Shown piece after piece: positions 44,222 through 53,382 of a stretch of DNA of 64,000 bases. Position 1 is the first letter of the stretch. The number at the start of each line of letters is the position of its first letter. The stretch is from Deltaproteobacteria bacterium. GTDB lineage: Bacteria; Desulfobacterota; GWC2-55-46. The stretch covers positions 156,549 to 220,548 of the forward strand of contig JACPGB010000024.1 in NCBI GenBank assembly GCA_016182655.1. Reading direction: 5' to 3'. Position numbers and translations under genes: made by a program. Under the pieces are notes generated by a model, which worked only from the letters and a program-made list of their open reading frames with translations, was not told where the DNA came from and did no database searches.

Positions 44222-44223
44222 AT

Positions 44224-45207
44224 ATGACAAGGGCTAAGCATCCGATGATAAAATTCAGCCTGATATTGAAAGCCTTAAGCCCTATTGCGTTGCCGACGTA
44301 CAAGGGTAGCACGCTTCGAGGCGGCTTCGGCCATGCTTTCAAAAAAGTTATCTGTACTGTAAGAAATAAAGAGTGTAGCGACTGCCTTCTTAAAACAAAG
44401 TGCATATATTCATATGTATTTGAAACCCCGCCTCCCGAAGATTCACGGATACTCCGCAAGTATGAAAAAGCCCCCCATCCCTTCGTTATAGAGCCGCCCT
44501 TTGAGACAAAGACGAATTATCAACCCGGCGACACCATTACTTTCGGTCTCGTACTCATAGGAAGGGCTGTTGAATACCTCCCTTACTTCATCTATACCTT
44601 TGAAGAACTTGGAAAGATGGGAATAGGGAAGGGAAAAGGCAAATATGAACTGATGGATGTGAACTACGAAGGAAAGCAGATATACAATTCAGTGGATAGA
44701 CAATTAAAACCGGTAATTCATAACTCCCCTTCCATCCCCTCTTACATTAAGAGAGGAAAAGAGGAGATTCCACCCTCGGACAATGGGAAATTGAATAGGA
44801 TTACTCCTGACTGTGATCTCCTAACTCTTAACTTTACTACCCCTACCCGCATCGTAGTAAATGAAGACCTTGTCGTTGACCTCGAATTCCATCACCTCAT
44901 AAGAAGCCTGCTCAGGCGCATCTCTACCCTTTCATACTTCCACTGCGGAGAAAGGCTTGACCTCGACTTCAAAGGTCTCATAGAAAGGGCGCAGAGTGTG
45001 AAGGTGAAAGAAAGAAAAACAGAGTGGCATGATTGGGAAAGATATTCCGCGAGGCAGGACACGAGGATGAAGTTAGGCGGATTTGTTGGGCGAGCTGTTT
45101 TTCGCGGAGAGTTTGCCGAATTCATGCCGTTTTTGAAGGTAGGCGAGACGCTTCACGTGGGCAAGGGTACGAGCTTCGGGCTGGGCAAGTACAGAATGGA
45201 GTCATGA
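44224..45207 (+). CDS. cas6: Cas6-family CRISPR RNA endonuclease
   Basis: A 327-residue RAMP protein. The N-terminal ferredoxin-like half has ALPTYKGSTLRGGFGHAFKK, and a Cys pair (ECSDCLLKTKC) is typical of the Cas6 family with a zinc knuckle. The C-terminal half ends in the Gly-rich loop HVGKGTSFGLGKYRM. It cuts the pre-crRNA in the repeat to leave the 8-base 5' tag (ATTGAAAC here). The start could also be ATG 44245. It overlaps cas10. Confidence 0.85.
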   Translation: MTRAKHPMIKFSLILKALSPIALPTYKGSTLRGGFGHAFKKVICTVRNKECSDCLLKTKCIYSYVFETPPPEDSRILRKYEKAPHPFVIEPPFETKTNYQPGDTITFGLVLIGRAVEYLPYFIYTFEELGKMGIGKGKGKYELMDVNYEGKQIYNSVDRQLKPVIHNSPSIPSYIKRGKEEIPPSDNGKLNRITPDCDLLTLNFTTPTRIVVNEDLVVDLEFHHLIRSLLRRISTLSYFHCGERLDLDFKGLIERAQSVKVKERKTEWHDWERYSARQDTRMKLGGFVGRAVFRGEFAEFMPFLKVGETLHVGKGTSFGLGKYRMES

Positions 45208-47843
45208 AAATGGAATCTTTGTATAATAGCGTCGTGCTCGCCGCGCTCCTCCATGACATAGGTAAGCTTATTCACCGTCAAAGCGGAGCTAAGTACCATC
45301 AGACAGGTGGACATGCCAAGGCGTCATACGATTTTGTAGAAAAACACGCCGGGAAATTAAAAAATTGCGACCTTTATGACATAGACCTCGTTGCTTTTCT
45401 CGTCAAGAGTCACCATTCGTATACAGCAAAAGACATATATATACCTCAATGCTTAAAAGGCACGCCCGAAGAAGAGGTAAAGAAGAAAATTCATGACCTC
45501 GTCAGGATAGTGAAGGACGCGGACAGCTATTCTTGCACGGAAAGAGACAAAGACGAACAGGACAAGAGAGACGGCGAAAAAAGACTTGCCAGACTCGATT
45601 CCATATTCTCCTGCATGAGCATTGAAACAACGGCACGTACCGAGTGGGCCAAAAGCCAATATAATCTCGGCGAGCTTGACCCGGCACGAAATTTTCCTGA
45701 TAGTTCATTTAAGGAACTCAATGATAGCGATATTCATAGTCATATAGAAAAACTCGAATCGGCTCTGCCCGATTTCTCACACTTCAAGAAGTTCGACGCC
45801 GTGCTCGCCGCATGGATAGACCTCCTTGAAAGGTACACATGGTGCGTGCCGAGCGATACGCGCTACGAGTTTACCGACATCTCGCTCTTCGATCACCTGA
45901 GAAGCTCGGCGGCAATCGCCGCATGCCTCTATAGAACCCACGAAGATGAGATAGGAACATGGTCTTTTAGCAGAAAAGAAGAGATAACTCTCGTTGCGGG
46001 CGATTTTTCAGGCATACAGGACTATATATTTCACATAACCAACGTCGGCACAGGCGGCGCGGCCAAGAGGCTCCGTGCTCGATCTTTTTACGTAACGCTA
46101 TTTACCGAGGCAACGGTGCACAAGGTTCTCCACGCCTTAAATATGCCGTTGCTATGCAACATATTTTCGTCTGGCGGCAAATTCATGCTCCTCGTGCCGA
46201 GTAAAGATAAAGAAGAAATGGATAAAAAACTTCAACAGGTCAAAAAGGAGATTGAACGGGAAATCCATAAACATCACTTTAGCGTCTTTTCCTTCCTTAT
46301 GTCGTGGAAGGCTATCAAGTCTTTTAAAAAAGACATGAAGGTGCTGGACTTCGTCGAACTCGCGGGCGAGATGTTCCACATGCTCGAGACCGAAAAGGCC
46401 GGCAGGGCCCGCGGCGCTCTTACTGCCGCTGATGGCCGATGGGACCCCGGGGCCTTCAAGGCGACAAAACTCTACGAGTCATACGGCACTCACGGCGACT
46501 GCAAGGTCTGCGGCCGGGGACCGGCGGAACGAAACGACGGAGAGGGAGGCGATGTCGGCACGTGCCGTTTTTGCCATAGAGACAAAGAGATTATTGGAAA
46601 AAAACTCCCAAAGGCCGACTACGTCGCCTTTGGGAGGGGACGGCCAACTGAAGGAGACGGCAGGATATGGCTCTTTGACCCGGCGGGGGACGGCTGTGAC
46701 GGATACTATGCCGAGATACTTGAAGGAAAGACTGAAAAAACAGATGACTTTTATCTCGTCTACGCCTTGAGTGACGTAGCCGCAACAGATACGCTCTCAC
46801 CCAGTCAGCCTTCAATAAAAAGATTTATAGCAAACCACGTGCCGACAGAGAATGGCGCCGGTGATATCCTCCCATTCGACAAGATCGCCGAACTCTCGCG
46901 CTGGACGAAAGATAGCATGGAATACGGGAGCGACCTCCTTGGCGTGCTCAAGGTAGATATAGACAACCTTGGTCTCCTCTTCAGCAAGGGTTTCGAGTTT
47001 AAAAGGAACGGCAACGAGGGCGAAAATTGTGACCGCAAGACGCCGTCCCGGTTTCTGACCCTCAGCAGGATGATAGACCTTTTCTTCTCCGGCTGGATGA
47101 AAAAGTCTCTCGCCTGCTCCGATACGGAAGGCGTCAAAAAAAGGTTTGCAGGGCTGGAAGAGAGCTCCAGCGCACTGCTCGGCGGTTACCTCGACAAATC
47201 CTGCATCGACTTAAAAAATATTTACACGGTTTATTCTGCAGGAGATGACATGGTTTTGGTCGGCCCATGGGAGACGATGATAGTGTTTGCCCTTTACCTC
47301 CATCAGAGCTTTACAAGTTTCACCGGTGGGAACCCTTCCTTCACCATTTCGGCCGGGCTTGCCTTTGTGAAGCCTAAATATCCTGTGGCCTATGCCATAA
47401 GGCTCGCGGATGAGCTGTTGGAAAAATCCAAGGAAAGCGAAAAAAACAGGATTACCCTGTTCGGCACAACGGTTGAATGGAAGGCTATGGACAAGCTCGT
47501 GGACTTCTTTCTTAGTCTTGATAAATTTTTTAACGACAAAAAATCCAAAGTCAACGCGTCCTTCCTTTACAGACTGCTCGGCTACAACGAGATGGCCCTT
47601 GATTATGTAAAGAATAAGAAAGTGAATGGCCTCAAATATCTCTCGGCCCTGAGCTACGATATAGAAAGGAACATAATAAAGAGGAACAAGGACGGACGGA
47701 TCATAAGCGGCGAAGAAGAGCAAAGGTTATTCGAAGTCCTGCAAGGACACGCGGTGCCGAAAGATGACTCCATTATAAGCAACATCAAGATACCGGTTTT
47801 TTGGGCTTTATATCGGAATAGGAGGGCTGACAGGGATGAGTGA
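45204..47843 (+). CDS. cas10: Cas10/Csm1, large subunit of the type III-A effector
   Basis: A 879-residue protein from ATG 45204 (ATGA overlap with cas6). HD nuclease: LLHDIGKLIHR (His17, Asp18), with KSHHSYT later. Zinc knuckles: CKVCGRG and CRFCHRD. First palm: GVLKVDIDNLG. Second palm: the cyclase motif reads A679-G680-D681-D682 in YSAGDDMV, in place of the usual GGDD. D4 helical domain at the end. The HD domain cuts ssDNA, and the palm makes cyclic oligoadenylate. The Gly-to-Ala change is mild, so activity is uncertain. Confidence 0.9.
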   Translation: MKMESLYNSVVLAALLHDIGKLIHRQSGAKYHQTGGHAKASYDFVEKHAGKLKNCDLYDIDLVAFLVKSHHSYTAKDIYIPQCLKGTPEEEVKKKIHDLVRIVKDADSYSCTERDKDEQDKRDGEKRLARLDSIFSCMSIETTARTEWAKSQYNLGELDPARNFPDSSFKELNDSDIHSHIEKLESALPDFSHFKKFDAVLAAWIDLLERYTWCVPSDTRYEFTDISLFDHLRSSAAIAACLYRTHEDEIGTWSFSRKEEITLVAGDFSGIQDYIFHITNVGTGGAAKRLRARSFYVTLFTEATVHKVLHALNMPLLCNIFSSGGKFMLLVPSKDKEEMDKKLQQVKKEIEREIHKHHFSVFSFLMSWKAIKSFKKDMKVLDFVELAGEMFHMLETEKAGRARGALTAADGRWDPGAFKATKLYESYGTHGDCKVCGRGPAERNDGEGGDVGTCRFCHRDKEIIGKKLPKADYVAFGRGRPTEGDGRIWLFDPAGDGCDGYYAEILEGKTEKTDDFYLVYALSDVAATDTLSPSQPSIKRFIANHVPTENGAGDILPFDKIAELSRWTKDSMEYGSDLLGVLKVDIDNLGLLFSKGFEFKRNGNEGENCDRKTPSRFLTLSRMIDLFFSGWMKKSLACSDTEGVKKRFAGLEESSSALLGGYLDKSCIDLKNIYTVYSAGDDMVLVGPWETMIVFALYLHQSFTSFTGGNPSFTISAGLAFVKPKYPVAYAIRLADELLEKSKESEKNRITLFGTTVEWKAMDKLVDFFLSLDKFFNDKKSKVNASFLYRLLGYNEMALDYVKNKKVNGLKYLSALSYDIERNIIKRNKDGRIISGEEEQRLFEVLQGHAVPKDDSIISNIKIPVFWALYRNRRADRDE

Positions 47844-48099
47844 TTATAGGGCGCTTGTCGTATCAGACATATTTAATGTCAAAACAGATGATTGCCTGCA
47901 TGAAGTCTTCACGCACGTTATGTCGTGTGTGTCTTCCCACTTTTTGAGTTCATACTCAACCGATGAAGATGTGTATCATATTAACGATTTAATGCGACAG
48001 TGTTTGGAAGATATTTACGTTAAGAATGAAAGGGCTGTTCTGGCGCAAATAACTAAACGGCAAAAAACACTTAAGAAGGGAACGGGGGCTAAATCATGA
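47836..48099 (+). CDS. unknown small protein between cas10 and csm2
   Basis: An 87-residue protein (start MSDYRALVVSDIFNVKTDDC) overlapping cas10 by eight bases and csm2 by four, so it is translated within the operon. It is helical with a basic tail (AQITKRQKTLKKGTGAKS). I know no such gene in the standard csm order. It may be an accessory subunit or a regulator. Confidence 0.6.
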   Translation: MSDYRALVVSDIFNVKTDDCLHEVFTHVMSCVSSHFLSSYSTDEDVYHINDLMRQCLEDIYVKNERAVLAQITKRQKTLKKGTGAKS

Positions 48100-48527
48100 C
48101 TAACTACTTTTATTCAGATAAGGCTTCAAGGACGATAAAGGAGGAACTACTTTTAGGGCAAGCCAAGAAGTGGGCCGCGTCCTTTATCAGGCCAGCACAA
48201 CCGAGGGAGAGTTGGCAAAAAAACCCTAAGCTCAATTCGGCTCAGTTAAGGAGGTTCTACGGCGAGGTCAAGGCGCTGGAAGACCGCGTAAGGCATAAGG
48301 ATAAACCGAAAGAAGAGTTTCTCAAGATCAGGCCGCTTGTAAAGATGCTCAAGTCCAAAGCCGCGCATGCGTGCCCCACAAGCGGGTCGGACAGGAAGGT
48401 GCCGGAGGAGTTCAGGAAATACATGGAAGATATGGTAGATAACGTGGCGGACTGGGACGACTTCAGGGCCTTTGCCCTCTGTTTCGAGGCGGTGGTCGGA
48501 TACTTTTACGGCGAAGGAGGGAGATGA
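48096..48527 (+). CDS. csm2: Csm2, small subunit of the type III-A complex
   Basis: A 143-residue helical protein with LNSAQLRRFYGEVKALEDRV and DFRAFALCFEAVVGYFYGEG, the Csm2 family hallmark (FYG twice). It lines the target RNA in the complex. It overlaps the preceding gene by ATGA. Confidence 0.85.
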   Translation: MTNYFYSDKASRTIKEELLLGQAKKWAASFIRPAQPRESWQKNPKLNSAQLRRFYGEVKALEDRVRHKDKPKEEFLKIRPLVKMLKSKAAHACPTSGSDRKVPEEFRKYMEDMVDNVADWDDFRAFALCFEAVVGYFYGEGGR

Positions 48528-48528
48528 G

Positions 48529-49308
48529 ATGAAGCTCTTGGGATACAAACGGATAAACGGTGTTATAAGGTTGGTGACAGGACTCCATATAGGCGGCAGC
48601 ACGGCCATCATAGAAATAGGCGGAAGGGACAATCCGGTGATAAAGCACCCCATAACCAAAGCGCCATATATTCCCGGCTCGTCTCTGAAAGGCAAGATGC
48701 GCTCGCTCATAGAGCTTGAAGCGGGAATGATAGAGAGCAGACCTGAAAACATTGACAAGGGCTACGGCAACGTTCATAAATGGAATGGAGTGAATTGTCT
48801 TGGGCAGAAGTGTCCCGTTTGCGTGGTATTCGGCACTTCGGCAGATGAGGCGAACCTGGGCCCGACGCGCCTTATCGTAAGGGATGCATTTATATCAGAT
48901 GATTATACGAAGGAGCAGGAGGCAATTGATCCATCATGGTCAGTTGCCAGTCTTATGGAGGACAAGGCAGAGAACTCTCTGAATCGTATTACGGCTCGGG
49001 CCAACCTCAGGAGCTTCGAGCGCGTAGTCCCTGGCGTCAAGTTTTCTTTTTCAATGAGCTATAGGGTGTTTGACAGGGCGGACCCGAGCAAACCTGGTTT
49101 AATGGACAATGGCGGAACAGACGAAAACTTATTCAGGCACGTCATAAAGGGACTAAGGCTTGTGGAGCTTGACGCCCTGGGAGGGGCTGGGAGCAGGGGG
49201 TGCGGTCAGGTGACGTTCAGTATCAAGACCGGCGAGGGAGAGAAAAATCTCTCGGAGATAAACGATACAGACCTCGGAACGATTTTTCCAACGGAGCCTT
49301 GCAGATGA
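48529..49308 (+). CDS. csm3: Csm3, backbone RAMP and target RNA nuclease
   Basis: A 259-residue protein from ATG 48529 (GGAGGGAG upstream). TGLHIGG, then IEIGGRDNPVIKHPITKAPY with Asp34, the residue that cuts target RNA in Csm3, and IPGSSLKGKMRSLIE. A Cys pair (GQKCPVCVVFG) also matches. Multiple copies form the filament and cut target RNA every six bases. All residues look active. Confidence 0.9.
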   Translation: MKLLGYKRINGVIRLVTGLHIGGSTAIIEIGGRDNPVIKHPITKAPYIPGSSLKGKMRSLIELEAGMIESRPENIDKGYGNVHKWNGVNCLGQKCPVCVVFGTSADEANLGPTRLIVRDAFISDDYTKEQEAIDPSWSVASLMEDKAENSLNRITARANLRSFERVVPGVKFSFSMSYRVFDRADPSKPGLMDNGGTDENLFRHVIKGLRLVELDALGGAGSRGCGQVTFSIKTGEGEKNLSEINDTDLGTIFPTEPCR

Positions 49309-50315
49309 CTGGCCAGGGATACCAAGACTTTACTGTAGAGGTGGCGCTTCGTTCATCGGTTGTGACCCCTTTTCAGTCCGACACAATCTTCGGCCATATA
49401 TGCTGGGCCATTGAGCATTTAGGCATGAATGGCGGCGTAGAGGCGTTTTTGCAACTTTACGATAACACTCCGCCGCTCCTCGTAAGCGCGGGGTTCCCCA
49501 AGGGTTTTGTGCCTCGCCCCGTGCTGAGGCCCGGTACCCGGAAGGAACTGAAAGAAATATTAGACGGCGGCGAATCTCGGGCCGCAAACGCCCATCTTAT
49601 AAAGACCATAAAGAAGAGGGAGCTTATATCCAGGGACAGTTTCGCAGGGCTTATGCAAAATGCCCCTCTGACGCCGTCGAAGCTATTAGTTGCGCTCAAG
49701 AAAGACGAAGACAATATAAAAAAACGCCTCATAGAAAACACGCAATTATCCCATGTGCAGCATAACTCCATAAACAGGCTTGGCCGTATAAGTGACACAG
49801 GACTATACACTCAGGAAGAGACCTTTTTTAAAGGCGATGCCGGCAAGTTCGAGATATATATCAAGACCAACTTTTTTTCTTTAGAAAATATCAGAGACAT
49901 ATTCGCCTTCATAGGCGAAAACGGCTATGGAAGAGACAAGTCAACCGGCAAAGGGCACTTCAAAGTCGAGGGCATACTTGAGGGCATACTTAGAGACGCA
50001 GTTCTGCCTGAGGTCTCCGCGCCGAACGCCTTCATGACCCTCTCGTCCTACGTGCCCGGAGCAGATGACCCGACAATCGGTTATTATAACCTCATACACA
50101 AGTTCGGCAAGCTCGGAGGTGATTTTGCGGGAGGGTCTAAAATACCGTTTAAAAAACCGCTCGTCATGCTCGCCCCCGGCTCGGTCTTTTTCGACGAGGG
50201 CTTTGATAAAGAGAGGTTTTACGGCTCGCTTCTCTCCGCCGTTCACGGAGATGACGGGATAAGGCATTATGCTTACGCCTTTCCGATTGGCATACGCATA
50301 GATAAGGAAGAATGA
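49305..50315 (+). CDS. csm4: Csm4, crRNA 5'-tag binding RAMP
   Basis: A 336-residue RAMP from ATG 49305 (overlaps the csm3 stop). SSVVTPFQSDTIFGHICWAI is the Csm4 start signature. GENGYGRDKSTGKGHFKVEG is the Gly-rich loop. It contacts Cas10 and the 5' tag. It overlaps csm5. Confidence 0.88.
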   Translation: MTGQGYQDFTVEVALRSSVVTPFQSDTIFGHICWAIEHLGMNGGVEAFLQLYDNTPPLLVSAGFPKGFVPRPVLRPGTRKELKEILDGGESRAANAHLIKTIKKRELISRDSFAGLMQNAPLTPSKLLVALKKDEDNIKKRLIENTQLSHVQHNSINRLGRISDTGLYTQEETFFKGDAGKFEIYIKTNFFSLENIRDIFAFIGENGYGRDKSTGKGHFKVEGILEGILRDAVLPEVSAPNAFMTLSSYVPGADDPTIGYYNLIHKFGKLGGDFAGGSKIPFKKPLVMLAPGSVFFDEGFDKERFYGSLLSAVHGDDGIRHYAYAFPIGIRIDKEE

Positions 50316-51352
50316 TGAAAACATTTGAGCTCCGCTGCGACGTCCTATCCCCCCTGCACATAGGCACGGGTAAAGAGATGGAACCGCTTTCTTACGTCAT
50401 AAAGGATTGCCGGCTCCACCTTGTATCATTCGAGCAGCTTATGTGCGCCTTTGATGAGACGCAAAGAGCCGACTTCGAGGATCTCATAAATAAGGGCGAT
50501 CTCGTCGAGATACGGCGGTTTACTGCCGAGGCCATGCTTAAATACGGCAAAGCCCTGTATACAGTAGAGACATCGACGGATGTGGCGGCCATGTACAACG
50601 CCAAGATAAACGACATCAGAAACCAGCTTATCATACACCCTTTCATAAGGACATGTTTGAAGCCCGTTATACCCGGGAGTTCCATTAAGGGCGCGATCAG
50701 GACCGCGATTGTAAGCGAGTTTGCGAGGCGCAAAAGGTTGCCGCGTCCGAGCGGCTACAGGGCTGAATGCGAATTCGAGTCAAAGGCCCTCGGCTATCGG
50801 GACGCCAAGGACGACCCTTTCAGGTGCCTGAAGATAAGGGACGCGCAAATCGAGGAAGACGATATCATCGTAAGAAGAGTCGTGAACGTCTCAAGGAAAA
50901 AGGGCGGCCCATTGCAAGAAAACGACATTAAGGTCGTCTGCGAAGCGACCCATTCGCGTCTGTCAGGCAAAGATGCCGCCTTTAGTGTCGGCCTGCTCAT
51001 GGACGACAAACTCGCGGCGACCGGCTTCACTGGAAGAGCCTTTTCCATAAGCGATATCATAGAGTGTTGCCGAGCCTTTTACGACGACAAGGTCAGAATG
51101 GAGCACGAAAAATTCTATAATGGCAGTATGATGGCGCAGGCATCCTCTGAACAGCTGATAAGCGGCATGGAGTCCCTTGAAAAAAACGAGTTTCTTCTCA
51201 GGGTTGGTCGTTTCTCTGGTGTCGAGTCTGTTACGCTCGACACGTACAGAAACCCCCGCCCGCCTAAACAGATGACCCGATGGGGGACATCGAGAAACCT
51301 CGCCGAGGGACGGTATCCAATGGGTTGGATAAAAGTGACGGTTCTTCCTTGA
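50312..51352 (+). CDS. csm5: Csm5, terminal RAMP of the type III-A complex
   Basis: A 346-residue protein; ATG 50312 and ATG 50315 are both possible. CDVLSPLHIGTGKEMEPLSY, then KPVIPGSSIKGAIRTAIVSE, is the Csm5 layout. It helps to trim crRNA 3' ends. The TGA (51350-51352) is followed by a single base before the first, truncated CRISPR repeat. Confidence 0.88.
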   Translation: MMKTFELRCDVLSPLHIGTGKEMEPLSYVIKDCRLHLVSFEQLMCAFDETQRADFEDLINKGDLVEIRRFTAEAMLKYGKALYTVETSTDVAAMYNAKINDIRNQLIIHPFIRTCLKPVIPGSSIKGAIRTAIVSEFARRKRLPRPSGYRAECEFESKALGYRDAKDDPFRCLKIRDAQIEEDDIIVRRVVNVSRKKGGPLQENDIKVVCEATHSRLSGKDAAFSVGLLMDDKLAATGFTGRAFSISDIIECCRAFYDDKVRMEHEKFYNGSMMAQASSEQLISGMESLEKNEFLLRVGRFSGVESVTLDTYRNPRPPKQMTRWGTSRNLAEGRYPMGWIKVTVLP

Positions 51353-51353
51353 T

Positions 51354-52042
51354 GACTTGATGAATAAAGGATTGAGACCGTTCCTCGTCAGAGTTTTGGG
51401 TGCTTGTTTCGTCATGGTAAGGAACTAAGACTTGATGAATAAAGGATTGAAACGATAGCGTCCTATGGTGCTGATTTCCTCGTTTTGGAGGGTAAGGAAC
51501 TAAGACTTGATGAATAAAGGATTGAAAACTAAGAGCAGAGAACTCTTCCATCGCCTGAGAAGTGTGTAAGGAACTAAGACTTGATGAATAAAGGATTGAA
51601 ACTTTAGGCTGCTGTTCCTCCTCCACGCCTGAAAGGGTAAGGAACTAAGACTTGATGAATAAAGGATTGAAACGCTATCTTGCTCGGATCATCCGCTATG
51701 ACTAGAAAAAGTAAGGAACTAAGACTTGATGAATAAAGGATTGAAACTCTGCGGTCATCTGCTTCTTTATGATCTCAACGCCAGGTAAGGAACTAAGACT
51801 TGATGAATAAAGGATTGAAACGGGCAATCCTCGCGCTTCGTTATCTCGACAATTCGGGTAAGGAACTAAGACTTGATGAATAAAGGATTGAAACTGTTCG
51901 GCTATCTCTTTTTTCGTCTGCGTCTCAAGGAGCGTAAGGAACTAAGACTTGATGAATAAAGGATTGAAACTCCCATTACGACATCCCTGCATTTAAACGG
52001 TTCGCGTAAGGAACTAAGACTTGATGAATAAAGGATTGAGAC
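51354..52042 (+). CRISPR. type III-A CRISPR array, one truncated plus nine full repeats, nine spacers
   Basis: The 37-bp repeat starts GTAAGGAACT and ends GGATTGAAAC. Full copies begin at 51417, 51492, 51566, 51637, 51711, 51785, 51858, 51934 and 52006. The first, at 51354-51378, has only the last 25 bases. It and the last copy end in GAGAC in place of GAAAC; the copy at 51492 ends AAAA. Spacers are 38, 38, 37, 34, 37, 37, 36, 39 and 35 bases long. The ATTGAAAC end fits a plus-strand transcript and Cas6 tag. There is no leader between csm5 and the array, and no cas1/cas2 in the window. Confidence 0.95.
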
Positions 52043-52187
52043 GCTGGTCAAGACATAACGAATACTTTTTTTAATGGTGGTTTTATTCGTGGAGGCTTAT
52101 CGGCGATTGATTCTGCAGGGGGATTCCGGTAGAATTGGACATGTATAATTGGAGTATGCGTTTTATACAGCCAAATTGAGGCGAGCC

Positions 52188-52478
52188 ATGAAAAACAAAG
52201 AGGAAACATTAAAAGCTATCAAATCCCTTCAGGGAGAGTTAAAAAAATATAAAGTGCGTGACATCGGTCTTTTTGGCTCAGTTGTTCGAGGGGAGGAGAA
52301 ACAGACGAGCGATATAGATGTTCTCGTTGACTTTGCGGATGATGCGGACCTCTTTGACTTCGTGGGCCTGGGTCTTTTTCTCGAAGAAAAGCTCGGGCAA
52401 AAGGTGGATGTTGTGCCGAAGAGGGCCTTGAGAAAAGAAATCATGGATAGTGTGCTCAAAGAGGTTGTCACGGTATGA
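52188..52478 (+). CDS. mntA: MntA-type nucleotidyltransferase antitoxin
   Basis: A 96-residue minimal nucleotidyltransferase from ATG 52188. [20 protein letters not shown] has Gly30-Ser31, Arg34 and the metal pair Asp42/Asp44. In HepT/MntA modules this enzyme AMPylates the HEPN toxin at a Tyr to silence it. ATGA overlap with hepT. Confidence 0.88.
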   Translation: MKNKEETLKAIKSLQGELKKYKVRDIGLFGSVVRGEEKQTSDIDVLVDFADDADLFDFVGLGLFLEEKLGQKVDVVPKRALRKEIMDSVLKEVVTV

Positions 52479-52810
52479 GAGAGTATAAACTCTACCTCTC
52501 CGATATTGTGGCGGCCATGGCAAGCATTGAGCGCTTTGTCGATGGAATGACCTATGAGCAGTTTCAACAGGATGATAAAACCGCCAGCGCAGTGATACGG
52601 AAATTCGAAATCATCGGAGAGGCGTCACGGAATATCCCTGAGGAGGTCAGGCAACGTCACCCGGAAGTCCCCTGGAAAGAAATGGCCGGGATGAGAGACC
52701 GGCTGATCCATGCCTACTTCGGCGTGGACTATAACCTCGTATGGCTCACCATTAAAAACCGCTTGCCGGACGCAAGGCAAATGATCCAAAAAGTCAGCGC
52801 CGAGGTATAG
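52475..52810 (+). CDS. hepT: HepT-type HEPN ribonuclease toxin
   Basis: A 111-residue helical protein with R-x4-H-x-Y in [19 protein letters not shown]: Arg74, His79 catalytic for RNase, Tyr81 the AMP acceptor. The module is of the type VII toxin-antitoxin class. Placed just behind the CRISPR array, it may stabilise the segment or act in phage defence. Confidence 0.88.
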   Translation: MREYKLYLSDIVAAMASIERFVDGMTYEQFQQDDKTASAVIRKFEIIGEASRNIPEEVRQRHPEVPWKEMAGMRDRLIHAYFGVDYNLVWLTIKNRLPDARQMIQKVSAEV

Positions 52811-52959
52811 CCATGTAGGTTGGGTTAGCGAAGCGTAACCCAACTAAAAAACATACACACCTTGTGGTTGGCTACTTTAGCCCAACAAAATAGCCTGTAA
52901 TAATCGTTGGGCTTCGCCGCGCTCGGCACCAACCTACCAATACTTCATCAAATAACAAA

Positions 52960-52985
52960 GGGGCTACGGCGTAAGCCGTAGCCCC
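52960..52985. terminator. strong hairpin, probable terminator
   Basis: GGGGCTACGGC / GCCGTAGCCCC around GTAA, followed by CTCTCTGTTT. It separates hepT from the small minus-strand gene. A similar stem-loop lies at about 43035-43062 just after the second att core. Confidence 0.6.
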
Positions 52986-52999
52986 TCTCTGTTTAAACC

Positions 53000-53161
53000 C
53001 TATCCCTCCGGATCAGGCGGTTCCTTCGTTGAGGCCTCTTCCCCATCCTTTGGCTCTCTCGGCTTCTCAAGGTCTTCCCTTATCATCGCTCCCGCGTAGA
53101 GCGACGCCGGAAAGATGCGCAGGAAGAACCTCAACATCACGAGATAGAATATCAGTTTCAC
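53000..53161 (-). CDS. small membrane protein with charged tail
   Basis: A 53-residue protein from GTG 53161, behind GGAGG. One membrane helix (KLIFYLVMLRFFLRIFPASL) is followed by an acidic and Pro-rich tail (EDLEKPREPKDGEEASTKEP). No known family. GC-rich codons and the good RBS suggest a real core gene. Confidence 0.45.
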   Translation of the reverse strand: MKLIFYLVMLRFFLRIFPASLYAGAMIREDLEKPREPKDGEEASTKEPPDPEG

Positions 53162-53382
53162 TGCAGACCTCCGGGTAACGGAATGGCCGGAGGCTTTTGA
53201 TCCCATCTTCGATTCAGTTCAGGTAGGTTCCAGCTTTTTAGATATGCCGCTTATGGATAGACAAGCCTCGGACGCCTGAGGCAGATTCCGGTAATTCCTT
53301 ATATGTTACTGCAAATGCTTTGTTGATACACCAGGGAAAATGCAGGCTCCTCTGGGTTACGCTTCGCTAACCCTACAGGACT

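Noticed and set aside
51264-51626. Minus-strand open frame of 120 codons through csm5 and the first spacers
   Set aside because: It runs through repeats and spacers; openness there is explained by repeat sequence and spacers, with no start signal.
44224-52042. Type III-B (Cmr) assignment
   Set aside because: The small subunit (FYG motifs) and the order cas10-csm2-csm3-csm4-csm5 fit Csm, not Cmr.
52043-52187. Leader on the right side of the CRISPR array (array read from the right)
   Set aside because: The ATTGAAAC tag end fits plus-strand transcription, and the 145 bp show no clear promoter toward the array. It cannot be fully excluded because both end repeats are degenerate.
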